Shown here: piece by piece, positions 7,334-16,282 of the stretch | Numbering within the stretch: position 1 is the stretch's first letter | How the letters are laid out: every line of letters begins with the position of its first letter | From: AP-15 sp963812675 | Lineage (GTDB): Bacteria > Pseudomonadota > Alphaproteobacteria > ATCC43930 > CGMCC-115725 | DNA: 64,000 nucleotides | Assembly: GCA_963812675.1 (NCBI GenBank) | Contig: CAWEWR010000002.1 | Location: 1-64,000 of the forward strand | Direction of reading: 5' to 3' | The notes under the pieces: model-generated | Database searches by the model: none | Told to the model about the DNA's origin: nothing | What the model saw: only the letters and a program-made list of their open reading frames with translations | Position numbers and translations under genes: made by a program

Positions 7334-9721
7334 CTAAACGCCGGCCGCCTCCGGCCAGCGCCACTGCTTGACCTCAGGCATGTCGTCGCCATAGCGGGTG
7401 ATGTATTGCTTGTGCTCGATCAGCTTGTCGCGCATCTCCTGCTTGGCGTAAGCGGCGAGGTAGCCGAGCTTCGGCACGCGGTCGATCACGTCGCTGACGA
7501 GATGGAAGCGATCGAGATCGTTGCGCACGACCATGTCGAAGGGTGTGGTCGTCGTCCCCTCTTCCTTATAGCCGCGAACATGGATGTTGTCGTGGTTGGT
7601 GCGGCGGTAGGTCAGCCGGTGGATCAGCCAGGGATAGCCGTGATGGGCAAAGATGACCGGCTTGTCGGTCGTGAACAGCCCGTCGAAATCGTGGTCGGTA
7701 ATACCATGCGGATGCTCCTCGTGCGGCTGCAATGTCATCAGATCGACGACATTGACGACCCGGATCTTGAGGTCGGGAACATGGTGGCGCAGAAGGTCGA
7801 CGGCCGCGAGGGTCTCCATCGTTGGAACGTCGCCGGCGCAGGCCATTACGACATCGGGCTCGCCGCCGCGGTCGTTGCTCGCCCATTCCCATATGCCGAT
7901 ACCGGCATCACAGTGCTTGATCGCAGCATCGATGTCGAGCCATTGCGGCGCCGGCTGCTTGCCAGCGACGATCACGTTGATGCGGTCCCAGCTGCGCAGG
8001 CAGTGATCGGTCACCCATAACAGTGTGTTGGCGTCAGGCGGCAGATAGACGCGGATGACATCGGCCTTTTTATTGCAAACGTAGTCGATAAATCCGGGAT
8101 CCTGGTGGCTGAACCCGTTATGGTCCTGCCGCCAGACATGTGAGGTGAGCAGATAATTCAGCGAGGAAATCGGCCGCCGCCACGAGATTTTCTGCGAGCT
8201 CTCCAACCATTTGGCGTGCTGGTTGAACATCGAATCGACGATGTGGATGAATGCCTCGTAGCAGTTGAACAAGCCGTGGCGCCCGGTCAGCAGATAGCCT
8301 TCGAGCCACCCCTCGCAAGTATGCTCGCTGAGGATCTCCATGACGCGACCATCGGGCGACAGGTGATCGTCCTCGGGTATGGTCTCCGCCGCCCATGCGC
8401 GGTCGGTGGTTTCGAACACCGCCGACAACCGGTTGGAGGCGGTCTCGTCCGGGCCGAACAGGCGGAAGTTCCGGTTCTTTTTCATGACGTCCCGCAAGAA
8501 CGCGCCCATGATCCGGGTCGCCTCGGCCTCGATCCGGCCCGGATGTGTCACCCCCACCGCGTAATCGGCAAAATCCGGCATGACGAGATCGCGTCGCAAC
8601 AACCCGCCATTGGCGTGCGGGTTGGCGCTCATGCGCCGGTCACCTTCGGGGGCGAGCGCGGCGATCTCGGGCCGCAGGCGCCCATCGGCGTCGAACAGTT
8701 CCTGCGGCTGGTAGCTGCGCATCCATTCCTCGAGCAATTTGACGTGCTCGGGCTTGTCCATATCGCCGAACGGGACCTGGTGGGACCGCCAGTATCCTTC
8801 GGTTTTCAACCCGTCGACGTATTTTGGCCCGGTCCAGCCCTTCGGGCTGCGCAGGATGATCATCGGCCATTGCGGACACGGGACGAGCCTGCCGCCACGC
8901 GCCTCCTTTTGGATCGCGGCGATCTCGTCCAGCACCGTGTCGAGCGTCGCCGCCATCAGCTGGTGCATCTTCGCCGGGTCGTCGCCCTCGACGAAATGCG
9001 GCTTGTAGCCATACCCGACGAACAGCTCTTCCAACGCATTCCGCGGAATCCGGGCGAGGATCGTCGGATTGGCGATCTTGTAGCCGTTCAGATGCAGGAT
9101 CGGCAGCACGGCGCCGCCGGTCGCCGGATTGACGAACTTGTTGCCATGCCAGGAAGTCGCGAGCGGTCCCGTCTCGGCCTCGCCGTCGCCGACGACGCAA
9201 GCGACGACCAGATTAGGGTTGTCGAGCGCCGCGCCGTAAGCATGCGACAGCGAGTAACCGAGCTCGCCCCCTTCATGGATCGACCCCGGTGTCTCGGGTG
9301 CGGCGTGGCTCGGGATCCCGCCCGGAAAGCTGAATTGCTTGAACAGCCGCCGCATCCCGTCCTTGTTTTGCGGGATGCTCGGGTAGACCTCGCTGTAGGT
9401 GCCTTCGAGCCAGGTGTTGGCGACCATTCCGGGACCGCCATGTCCGGGGCCGCAGATGTAGATCATGTCGAGGCCGCGCGCCTTAATTGCGCGATTGAGA
9501 TGCACGTAGACGAAATTGAGGCCGGGGGTTGTCCCCCAATGGCCGAGCAGCCGCGGCTTTACATCGGACCGTTCCAGCGGCCGCTCGAGCAACGGATTGT
9601 CGAGCAGATAAATCTGGCCGACCGATAAATAATTGGCGGCCCGCCACCACGCGTCCATGAGCTCGAGCTGGGCCCGCGATAGCGGCTGCCCGCCAGGCTC
9701 TGTTCGATCTTCCCTGTCCAT
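7334..9721 (-). CDS. xfp: Phosphoketolase (xylulose-5-P / fructose-6-P)
   Basis: The 795-aa length and sequence match the thiamine-diphosphate-dependent phosphoketolases, which split xylulose 5-phosphate (and often fructose 6-phosphate) with phosphate to acetyl phosphate and an aldose phosphate. The N-terminus (WWRAANYLSVGQIYLLDNPL), HLNRAIKARGLDMIYICGPGHG, the ThDP/Mg2+ block VVGDGEAETGPLATSWHGNK and the C-terminal QEMRDKLIEHKQYI are typical. The enzyme acts in the cytosol. No acetate kinase or phosphotransacetylase gene is nearby in the window. The ATG start at 9721 is chosen because the conserved domain begins within the first 20 residues. The gene is the first of a leftward series with DUF3775 32 bases downstream. 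Confidence 0.96.
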   Translation of the reverse strand: MDREDRTEPGGQPLSRAQLELMDAWWRAANYLSVGQIYLLDNPLLERPLERSDVKPRLLGHWGTTPGLNFVYVHLNRAIKARGLDMIYICGPGHGGPGMVANTWLEGTYSEVYPSIPQNKDGMRRLFKQFSFPGGIPSHAAPETPGSIHEGGELGYSLSHAYGAALDNPNLVVACVVGDGEAETGPLATSWHGNKFVNPATGGAVLPILHLNGYKIANPTILARIPRNALEELFVGYGYKPHFVEGDDPAKMHQLMAATLDTVLDEIAAIQKEARGGRLVPCPQWPMIILRSPKGWTGPKYVDGLKTEGYWRSHQVPFGDMDKPEHVKLLEEWMRSYQPQELFDADGRLRPEIAALAPEGDRRMSANPHANGGLLRRDLVMPDFADYAVGVTHPGRIEAEATRIMGAFLRDVMKKNRNFRLFGPDETASNRLSAVFETTDRAWAAETIPEDDHLSPDGRVMEILSEHTCEGWLEGYLLTGRHGLFNCYEAFIHIVDSMFNQHAKWLESSQKISWRRPISSLNYLLTSHVWRQDHNGFSHQDPGFIDYVCNKKADVIRVYLPPDANTLLWVTDHCLRSWDRINVIVAGKQPAPQWLDIDAAIKHCDAGIGIWEWASNDRGGEPDVVMACAGDVPTMETLAAVDLLRHHVPDLKIRVVNVVDLMTLQPHEEHPHGITDHDFDGLFTTDKPVIFAHHGYPWLIHRLTYRRTNHDNIHVRGYKEEGTTTTPFDMVVRNDLDRFHLVSDVIDRVPKLGYLAAYAKQEMRDKLIEHKQYITRYGDDMPEVKQWRWPEAAGV

Positions 9722-9920
9722 TCGGCAACTCCGTAAATCAATGGCAGCGAGCGCGGCTGCTCTTTCGATAACGCCACGATAAAGCTGTTGTCGCCGCCAG
9801 CTCGATAAGGCGACTGTCCCGACTTACCGTCTCACGTCAGCATGTTGGTTGATTTAGGTCAATGCGGCGGCGCCGGTGGTGGCGCGAGCTTCGCGTATGA
9901 CCCGCACGTAGGTGGTTGCG

Positions 9921-10643
9921 ATGCGCGCTATGGACGTCATGACAACTAATGTGATCACCGTCGATCCGAGCATGTCGGTGCAGGCAGTGGCGCAGCTCCT
10001 GTCCGAACGGGGCATCAGCGGGGTCCCCGTTGTCGATGCCGCCAATCGGTTGGTCGGCATCGTCAGCGAGGGTGACCTTTTGCATCGTGTCGAAACCGGG
10101 ACCGAGCGCCGACCCCAGCGTCCGGCCGGACGCCGCAGCTCATGGTGGCTGGACACGATCGGATCGCCCCAGGAGCTTGCCCGCGACTACCTCAAGTCGC
10201 ATGGCCGCACGGCAGCGGACGTCATGACGCGTGAGGTTATCTCGGTCGCCGACACGACCGAACTCGCCGATGTTGCAATGCTGCTCGAGACAAAACGGAT
10301 CAAGCGCGTGCCGGTCCTCAGCGATGGCAAGCTTGTCGGTATCGTCAGCAGAGCGAACCTGGTGCGGGCCTTGGCGGCGACGAAGAGCGACCCGGCGATC
10401 GACGCAGACAACGACGACCGCACTATCCGCGACGAGCTGCTCGCCGCGCTGATGGGGCAAGACTGGTTCCAGGCCAAAGAGTGGTTCAAGATTTGGACGG
10501 CGGACATAATTGTCCGGGATCGCGTCGTCCATTTTTGGTTCTGCGTCGACCACTCCGAAGAGGAAAGACAGGCGTCGCGCATTGTCGCCGAGAACATCGC
10601 AGGGGTTCGGCGCGTCGAAGAGCACGTCGTCCCATCATTATAG
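9921..10643 (+). CDS. Tandem CBS-domain protein with BON-like C-terminus
   Basis: The product has two CBS domains: residues about 5-60, starting MDVMTTNVITVDPSMSVQ, and about 93-150, starting TAADVMTREVISVADTTEL. They are joined by a basic linker with SSWWLDTIGSPQELARDYLK. The C-terminal ~75 residues (IRDELLAALMGQDW... through ENIAGVRRVEEHVVP) are a BON-like fold. This CBS-CBS-BON arrangement is common in alphaproteobacteria, and CBS pairs bind adenosyl nucleotides, so an energy- or stress-sensing role is likely but unproven. ATG 9921 is preferred over GTG 9912 because GTAGGTGG sits just upstream of the ATG. The gene diverges from the phosphoketolase gene across about 200 bases. Confidence 0.88.
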   Translation: MRAMDVMTTNVITVDPSMSVQAVAQLLSERGISGVPVVDAANRLVGIVSEGDLLHRVETGTERRPQRPAGRRSSWWLDTIGSPQELARDYLKSHGRTAADVMTREVISVADTTELADVAMLLETKRIKRVPVLSDGKLVGIVSRANLVRALAATKSDPAIDADNDDRTIRDELLAALMGQDWFQAKEWFKIWTADIIVRDRVVHFWFCVDHSEEERQASRIVAENIAGVRRVEEHVVPSL

Positions 10644-10692
10644 CCAATCTGCCGCGCGGGACGGCCGCACCGGGGCGGCCTAGCCAGTCACC

Positions 10693-11349
10693 TCACAGCG
10701 TCGCCAGATAGGCGGTGACCTCACTGATCTGCTGAGGGGTGAGATCTTTCGAGTTCTCGTGCATGATCTCGTTAGCCCGCGCCATTGATGCGAACGCTTC
10801 CAACTGACGCGCGAGATAGGCTTGGTGCTGCCCGGCCAGACGCGGGATCGGCCCATTGCCTTCCGCATTCTCGCCGTGACAGGCCATGCAGGCGGGCACG
10901 CTCTCAGAAGGAATGCCTTCAGTGAATATCTTCCTGCCGGCGACTGTTTGTGGCGAATCGCCGGGTGCGCCGGCAACCGGGGTCTGGGAAGCATAGTAGG
11001 CGGCAATGCCCTCGATGATGGGATCGCTCAATCGCGCCGCCATCCCCCACATATAGGTCTGCGCGTGTGGGTCGGCGCGCGTCTTGTCGCGAAAGGCCTG
11101 GAGCTGCGCGACCAGGTAATCCTTCTGCTGGTCGGCGAGGCGCGGGAAGGTCGGGGAGATGCTGCGGCCGCCCGGGCCGTGACACGATTCGCATACGTGT
11201 ACCGTGCCGGCGACGGTTGCGTCCGCGCTGCCGCTTTCGGGAGGACCCGTACCGCCGCACCCGGCGACGGCGAGCGCAACGAAAACAAACGCGGCTGGGA
11301 GGGAGGCGGTCCGCCGCCGAGCCTCGGTCTCAATCATTCGGCTCTCCAC
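10693..11349 (-). CDS. Dihaem cytochrome c4-type lipoprotein
   Basis: Two haem-binding motifs are visible, CESCH at residues 53-57 and CMACH at 154-158, in two similar halves. Each has PRLADQQ/PRLAGQH and xxYLxxQLxAF, the cytochrome c4 pattern. Met ligands are likely in the segments around MAARLSDP and MARANEIMHENSKDLT. The N-terminus has a hydrophobic stretch and the lipobox VAGC (Cys31), so the protein should be lipid-anchored and face the periplasm. Cytochromes c4 carry electrons to terminal oxidases or between outer- and inner-membrane partners. The gene starts 23 bases after the stop of the Cyc2-like porin gene, which points to an operon and to electron transfer between the two. The start might be Met5 instead of Met1. 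Confidence 0.9.
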   Translation of the reverse strand: MESRMIETEARRRTASLPAAFVFVALAVAGCGGTGPPESGSADATVAGTVHVCESCHGPGGRSISPTFPRLADQQKDYLVAQLQAFRDKTRADPHAQTYMWGMAARLSDPIIEGIAAYYASQTPVAGAPGDSPQTVAGRKIFTEGIPSESVPACMACHGENAEGNGPIPRLAGQHQAYLARQLEAFASMARANEIMHENSKDLTPQQISEVTAYLATL

Positions 11350-11372
11350 GCTATAGCGCCTGCCGCCACGCG

Positions 11373-12752
11373 TCAGAAGGCAAACCAGGCATATGCGAAG
11401 AGTGTGTTGTTGTCTCCGGCGTTGCGGCCGGCGCCGTCGTAATTCAAGGTGGCGCCGTCGAACTTATTGTAATGCACATATTGCAGCCCGAACTTCACAT
11501 TGAGCCAAGGCCAGAAGTCCGGGCCGCCGTAATTGAATGGGATGTAGTTGAGCTCGAGGGACCAACCGCTGGAGTTGGGGCTGTTGACGGCCGAGATGGG
11601 GCCGTAGAGCAGCGGGTCGCCGCTGCCGTCGACATGAAAATAGCCTGCGGTCAGGCCAATCATCTGATCGTAGTAGTAGGTGCCCTTGACACGCCAGGTG
11701 CGCAGAAGATTGTGCGAGTTGCTGGAGAGCCCGAGGGCTTGGCTGGCGCCCAAATTCTGGTTCTCGGTGATGAAGCGCGCCTGCACCGAGAAGCTGTCGC
11801 GCGCGCCGAGGAACTCATATTGCGTGTCGATGCCGACATCCGTCAGGTGGTCGGTGCCCATGCCGGTCATCCGCTCGGGTATCAAGTTGGTCGCCAATCC
11901 GAAGGTGCCGAATTCCCAGGTGTTCCGTCCCCACGCCGGTTCTATGGCGAGCCGCCAAGAGGGCGCGATTCCCTGAAAGGCACTGGTCCCCTCCGGTTGT
12001 GTACCGAGCGTGGTGAGGGTCCTCGGTGACAATGTGCGATAGCCGCCGACCTCGGCATAGACGAGCCGGTTCCAGTATATGTAGGGGTTGAGGCCGATGA
12101 CCTGCTGCGCGAAAGTGCCTTCGATCAACGTCATAGCGCCTGGGGTCGGCGCCAGCTCGGAGGCAAGATAGGGGTAGCCCCAGGCGGGCGTCGAGTTCCA
12201 CACATCGTTCACCGTCGGATTGTTGTTGCCGCTCACGCCGAAGACCGCTTCGCGACCGAACAGCTCGGACGGCAGGGCGTAGCGGAGGTCGATATTGTCC
12301 CAATGGATGGTATTGGGGACGTTGTCGTAAGTCACCTGAGCGAGGGCGCCGAGACCGTCGAAGATCTTGCCGCCATAGAAGAGGCTGCCGGTGAAAGCGA
12401 AGTCGTTGTTGTATCCAAAACCCGGCGCGAGCCCACCATCCACACCCTTCCTGACGTTGGTAAAGCTCGGGATCGCCATCGCAGCGATCGGCGGGAAATT
12501 CGATGTTCCACCGGTCCAAACGTAGCCGTTGAGCTTGAACTGCCGGCCATAGGGGGTGAGCTCGGGAAAGCCGTTGTGGCAGGCGGCGCATTGCTGCCCG
12601 GTCTGTCGGGCATAGCTTGGTAACGCCTGCACCGGTCTGGCGCCGACGATGCACACCGCCGCGACCAAAAGAATCGATGCGGCGGCAAATACGATATACG
12701 CGGTGACGGTGACCGCTGATGCTGCTCTGGATGCGCGTCCTCTGCCGGACAT
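11373..12752 (-). CDS. Cyc2-like fused monohaem cytochrome-porin (outer membrane)
   Basis: After an N-terminal hydrophobic export signal (residues ~16-43) the mature protein starts LPSYARQTGQQCAACHNGFP. This is a single CxxCH site (C55, C58, H59) followed by ELTPYGRQFKLNGY. The rest (~380 residues) alternates aromatic and polar residues in beta-strand fashion with many Tyr/Trp/Asn and ends in Phe (YAWFAF), the usual signal for outer-membrane beta-barrel insertion. The SYARQTGxxCxxCH...FGRxFK arrangement resembles Cyc2, the iron-oxidising cytochrome-porin; here PYGRQFK replaces FGRxFK. Function in extracellular electron uptake or delivery is inference. Related proteins of this general type also occur in bacteria not known to oxidise iron. 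It is followed by a c4-type cytochrome and is divergent from a class I cytochrome c. Confidence 0.78.
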   Translation of the reverse strand: MSGRGRASRAASAVTVTAYIVFAAASILLVAAVCIVGARPVQALPSYARQTGQQCAACHNGFPELTPYGRQFKLNGYVWTGGTSNFPPIAAMAIPSFTNVRKGVDGGLAPGFGYNNDFAFTGSLFYGGKIFDGLGALAQVTYDNVPNTIHWDNIDLRYALPSELFGREAVFGVSGNNNPTVNDVWNSTPAWGYPYLASELAPTPGAMTLIEGTFAQQVIGLNPYIYWNRLVYAEVGGYRTLSPRTLTTLGTQPEGTSAFQGIAPSWRLAIEPAWGRNTWEFGTFGLATNLIPERMTGMGTDHLTDVGIDTQYEFLGARDSFSVQARFITENQNLGASQALGLSSNSHNLLRTWRVKGTYYYDQMIGLTAGYFHVDGSGDPLLYGPISAVNSPNSSGWSLELNYIPFNYGGPDFWPWLNVKFGLQYVHYNKFDGATLNYDGAGRNAGDNNTLFAYAWFAF

Positions 12753-12929
12753 CCCCAGCCTCCCCCTGCGCTCATCAAAATTCTATACTGGAGGTTGATC
12801 GAAACCAATAAATTTATTTGAATCGAAGTTATGGCAGGCTAATTTGGACCCGGAGGCCTTCCCACGTCACATTCGTGTCGTCGCGCAGCGCTATCGCAGG
12901 GATTGTGCCTCGCAACTCGGAGGAGCGTA
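12753..12929. promoter_or_regulatory. Divergent promoter region with AT-rich palindrome
   Basis: These 177 bases separate the Cyc2-like gene (minus) from the cytochrome c gene (plus). They include an AT-rich island with the perfect 12-bp palindrome AATAAATTTATT at 12807-12818, flanked by near-symmetric ATCGAA and AATCGAAG. A regulator site controlling both cytochrome genes is possible. No -35/-10 pair can be called with confidence. Confidence 0.35.
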
Positions 12930-13310
12930 ATGAAGCTGTCTGGCATCTTGAGCGGCGCGGTGGTTCTGCTCCCATTAGCCCTGGTCGCGCAGGCTCAAGG
13001 TGTGGGCGACGCGCAACGCGGGGCGCAGGTATTCGCTCAATGCAAGATCTGCCACAGCCTGGAGGCCGGAAAGAACATGGTTGGCCCCAGCCTGCACGGG
13101 CTCATCGGGCGCAAGGCCGGCAGCGTGCCCGGCTACGCCTACTCGCCGGCGATGAAGAACGCCAATGTGACCTGGACCGACGATACGCTCAGCAAATACT
13201 TGTCCGACCCTAAGGCGTTCATTCCGGGAGACAAGATGGCGTTTGCCGGCGTCAAAGACCCGAGCAAGCTCGGAGACCTGCTTGCCTATCTAAATCAGGC
13301 GACCAAGTAG
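12930..13310 (+). CDS. Class I cytochrome c (c2/c550-like)
   Basis: The 126-aa product has a signal peptide ending ALVAQAQ (about residue 23), the haem site CKICH (C38, C41, H42), GPSLHGLIGRKAG and the distal ligand M103 in PGDKMAF. These are all standard for soluble mitochondrial-like cytochromes c of alphaproteobacteria. It should shuttle electrons in the periplasm. ATG 12930 is chosen because GGAGGAGCG lies just upstream; a start 27 bases earlier lacks this and would spoil the signal peptide. Its divergent position next to the Cyc2-like porin and c4-type lipoprotein suggests a role in the same electron path. It converges on the stress-protein gene with 8 bases between. Confidence 0.93.
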   Translation: MKLSGILSGAVVLLPLALVAQAQGVGDAQRGAQVFAQCKICHSLEAGKNMVGPSLHGLIGRKAGSVPGYAYSPAMKNANVTWTDDTLSKYLSDPKAFIPGDKMAFAGVKDPSKLGDLLAYLNQATK

Positions 13311-13318
13311 GCATCGCT

Positions 13319-14182
13319 TCAATGCATCATCAAGACAGGCACCTCGGCGCGATGCAGCACGCTCTGGGTGAAACCGCCGAAGACCCATTCACGCAATCGG
13401 CTATGGCCGTAGGCGCCCATGACGACGAGGGCGCCTTCTTCGCCGGCGGCGGCGAGCAGGGTGTCGGCGGCGCCCAGCCGCTCGGGCCGCAGGTGACGGG
13501 TCGACACGTTGAAACCATGCCAAGCGAGACTGGTCATCAGGCGGGCTCCCTCCTCGTCCGACAGGCCCTGTTCCTCGGCCACAGTGACGATCTGGATCTG
13601 CTTTGCCTTTGACAGGAGCGGCATCGCCGCGGTTACCGCCCGGGCGGCCTCCGGCGCCGCCTTCCAGGCGATGACCATCGTTTGGGGGAGCGAAACCATC
13701 GGGACGACGGGCACGATCAGCACCGGCCTCCCACTACCGACGAGCGCCGCTTCGATCGTATCGATCGAGACGCCCTGATCGTCGGCCGGGTGTCCAACCA
13801 CCAGAAGATCTGCCGCCCGGCCATATTCCCGAACCCAATAGGCTTCGTCGCCGATCGCCCGAAGCCATTGTGCCGTGGGGCTCGGCTGGCCCGCCGGGGT
13901 ATCCTCGATCACCAACCGCTCTCGCTCACAGAAGCGTTGGAACAGCTGCCTGGCCGTGTCTTCCCGCCGGGTGGCTTCCTCGTCTACCCGCTCGACCAGG
14001 CCGCTGACCATCGCCGCACCGCTTCCGTCGGTCGCCATGGCCGCCACCATGGCGGCGTCGTCGACGCGAACGTGCAAGAAGTCGAGATGGGCATTGAACG
14101 CGCGGGCTGCCGCCAGGGCCGATGTAAAGACAGCATCGTCGGTCTGGTTTCCGGTCGCCGGTACGAGAATTGTCTTGATCAT
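13319..14182 (-). CDS. Universal stress protein, two UspA domains
   Basis: The 287-aa protein is a tandem Usp. The first domain begins MIKTILVPATGNQTDDAVF, with GRAADLLVVGHPADD near its end. The second begins TMVIAWKAAPEAARAV and ends with ALVVMGAYGHSRLREWVFGGFTQSVL, the standard G-2x-G-9x-G(S/T) nucleotide-binding strand. The first domain lacks a complete ATP-binding glycine motif, so nucleotide binding probably resides in the C-terminal one. Proteins of this kind are cytosolic and induced by redox or energy stress. The gene is alone on its transcript side and converges on the cytochrome c gene. Confidence 0.92.
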   Translation of the reverse strand: MIKTILVPATGNQTDDAVFTSALAAARAFNAHLDFLHVRVDDAAMVAAMATDGSGAAMVSGLVERVDEEATRREDTARQLFQRFCERERLVIEDTPAGQPSPTAQWLRAIGDEAYWVREYGRAADLLVVGHPADDQGVSIDTIEAALVGSGRPVLIVPVVPMVSLPQTMVIAWKAAPEAARAVTAAMPLLSKAKQIQIVTVAEEQGLSDEEGARLMTSLAWHGFNVSTRHLRPERLGAADTLLAAAGEEGALVVMGAYGHSRLREWVFGGFTQSVLHRAEVPVLMMH

Positions 14183-14253
14183 CGGGTCTCCACTAGCCGG
14201 TGGCGACGAGAACTCTAACGTATCGGCACCGATCGAGTTTGATTACGTCAACG

Positions 14254-15099
14254 TTAGGGCACGAGGCGGCGCGCCAGCGCCACCGCGACCGGCAACGCTG
14301 CACGCTGTGTGCGCGGACCGAGCGCCAGCGGCTTCAGCAGCATGCGTACGCTCATCTCGTGCGGAAAGTGATCCCGAACAAGATCGCGGCATTGCCGGCG
14401 CAAGTCGCGATTCACCCCGGCATCGAAGGCAGCCTCGGGATAACGCGCACGATAAACATTTTTCAGAACAATAAAGCTGTCGTTGCCTCCGGTCATCCGC
14501 AACCGCCGCCACAGCGCCGGAATGATCGCGGCGCGGCTCGGGCTTTCGGCTTCGCGGTATTGTCGGAAAAAACGGTAGAAATATTTGTAGTGCCGAACCT
14601 CGTCTTCGACGATGCGGCGCGCCAGCAGCGCCAGCACCGGCTCTGGGCTGGCGCGTGACAGGGTCGTGTAATAGCTGGCCGTACCCATTTCGACGACGCA
14701 ACGCGAGGCCATTTCGAGGCTTCGCGTGGTCTCCAGCGAGGTGTCGCAGAACGGCCTGAATTCCTCGACGAATTGCAAGTAGGCGGGCTCCCACTCGAAC
14801 TCCGGCCACGCAGTTTCGACATAACGGCGCAATGCCCGGCCGTGCTGCAATTCTTCCGGCAGCCAGTAATGCTCCAGCCATGACGTGACTTCGTCTTCAC
14901 CGGCAAGAAACTCGATCAGATTTTCGGTGTATAGATCCGTCGCGCTTTCCATCAGCGACGCCGAGGCAACCAGATAAAAGAACGCATGGCTGTTCGCCAC
15001 GACATCATGCCGGATTTCGTGCCATGGAATATCGTCGAGGGACCAGCGCTGCCGGGCAAAAGAGCGGTGATGTGCGATGCGTTCTGTCATCCCAGTCAA
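14254..15099 (-). CDS. Ferritin-like diiron protein
   Basis: This all-helical 281-aa protein has paired ExxH motifs, E83xxH86 (LPEELQH) and E167xxH170 (VEDEVRH). Further carboxylates lie in the intervening helices (E51 or E60, and E137 in VVEMGT). This is the layout of four-helix-bundle diiron proteins of the acyl-ACP-desaturase/ferritin-like group. The C-terminal third is basic and Leu-rich (DHFPHEMSVRMLLKPLA). Its start overlaps the stop of the acyl-CoA-dehydrogenase-type gene by 4 bases (ATGA), so translation is coupled. The context suggests an oxygenase or hydroxylase step in the same pathway as the amidase and flavoenzyme; the substrate is unknown. Confidence 0.82.
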   Translation of the reverse strand: MTGMTERIAHHRSFARQRWSLDDIPWHEIRHDVVANSHAFFYLVASASLMESATDLYTENLIEFLAGEDEVTSWLEHYWLPEELQHGRALRRYVETAWPEFEWEPAYLQFVEEFRPFCDTSLETTRSLEMASRCVVEMGTASYYTTLSRASPEPVLALLARRIVEDEVRHYKYFYRFFRQYREAESPSRAAIIPALWRRLRMTGGNDSFIVLKNVYRARYPEAAFDAGVNRDLRRQCRDLVRDHFPHEMSVRMLLKPLALGPRTQRAALPVAVALARRLVP

Positions 15100-16274
15100 A
15101 ATGTAAACATCGTGCCTTCAGCCTGAAGGCCGAGCAGTACTTGGCCGACCGTCGCGAAGTGCGCCTGGCGGCCTTGATATTGCTGGATCACGGTGTGGAC
15201 ATCGCGGAAGCGGCGCTCGAACGGGTTGTCGTCGAAAATCGCCGTCGCTCCCGCCGCATGGTAGGCCGTGTCGACGACGTCCTTTGCCTGATGGATGGCC
15301 CAGGTCGAGGCCAGCCGGATCGTCGTGTTGTGATCGAGGGTCAGCCGCCCCGACTGTGCGACGTCACGCCAGATTTGCTCGAGGGAACCCATCAGGAAAG
15401 CGCGCGCCGCCCGGAGCCGCGCTTCCGATTGCGCCACTTGCGACTGCACGACATTGTCGTCGCGCAATGTGCGTCTGGCGCCGCGCGGGATCTTGTCGCG
15501 CGCGAGCTCGATAAAAGCGTCCAGAGTGCTTCGCGCAATGCCGAGCGCGACCCCGGCGAAGCCGCAGGAGTAGATGTTGCTGCTGCTGAAGGCGTAGAGC
15601 ATGCCCGGCTGACGGAGCTTCGGTTCGGCTTCCCGCAACACGGTGTGGCTTTTCGGCACGAACAGATCGTCGACGGTATAGCTGTCGCTCCCCGTCCCGC
15701 GCAAACCGATGACATGCCAGATGTCGGAAAATTCGGCGCTGGCTTTGGGGAACAGCAGTGTGCGCATCACCGGGCCGCCGTCCGGCCGCAGCCGTGGCGT
15801 TCCATCCTCGCCGAGGATCGCCACATGGGCGCCGAGCCAGGTCGCGTGATGGCTGCCGCTGGCGAAGCTCCAGGTTCCGGTCAGCCGGTAGCCGCCCGCG
15901 ACCGCGTGGGCCTCGGCCGGCCCCGGCGGACCCCAGGCGACGATGCCCCGCCTCCCCCCGAAAATCTCTTGCGCCACTTCCGGGTCGAGCAGGGCCGCAG
16001 TCATCGTGCAGCCGTTCGCCTGGCCGAGGCACCATGCGGTGCTGGCGTCGTGCTTCGCCACCTCCTCGATGACTTGCACATAGGCCGCCGGCGGCAATTC
16101 GGCGCCGCCCAGCGAGCGCGGCAACAGAAGGCGGAAGAGGCTGCGCTCGACCAAGGCTTCGACGATCGGCTCGGGAAGCTCGCGGCGCTGTTCGATCTCC
16201 TCGGCCGCCGCGTCCAATTCCGGGCCGAGCTCCCGTGCGCTCTCGATGTACTCGATCCCCGGAAATCCTGTCAT
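15096..16274 (-). CDS. Acyl-CoA dehydrogenase-fold flavoprotein (possible group D monooxygenase)
   Basis: The 392-aa product begins MTGFPGIEYIESARELGPEL. It contains an N-terminal helical domain with LFRLLLPRSLGGAELPP, the mid beta-domain (YRLTGTWSFASGSHHATWLG) and a C-terminal helical domain with the DH_C-type segment AIHQAKDVVDTAYHAAGATAIF. The catalytic Glu of true acyl-CoA dehydrogenases is not at the usual place. The sequence resembles the HsaA/HpaB-like flavin monooxygenase branch or sulfur-compound desulfurisation enzymes. ATG 16274 is used, 8 bases after the amidase stop; the frame is open upstream but runs through the amidase gene. A separate flavin reductase is not visible nearby. 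Substrate unknown. Confidence 0.82.
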   Translation of the reverse strand: MTGFPGIEYIESARELGPELDAAAEEIEQRRELPEPIVEALVERSLFRLLLPRSLGGAELPPAAYVQVIEEVAKHDASTAWCLGQANGCTMTAALLDPEVAQEIFGGRRGIVAWGPPGPAEAHAVAGGYRLTGTWSFASGSHHATWLGAHVAILGEDGTPRLRPDGGPVMRTLLFPKASAEFSDIWHVIGLRGTGSDSYTVDDLFVPKSHTVLREAEPKLRQPGMLYAFSSSNIYSCGFAGVALGIARSTLDAFIELARDKIPRGARRTLRDDNVVQSQVAQSEARLRAARAFLMGSLEQIWRDVAQSGRLTLDHNTTIRLASTWAIHQAKDVVDTAYHAAGATAIFDDNPFERRFRDVHTVIQQYQGRQAHFATVGQVLLGLQAEGTMFTF

Positions 16275-16282
16275 CGAACCGT

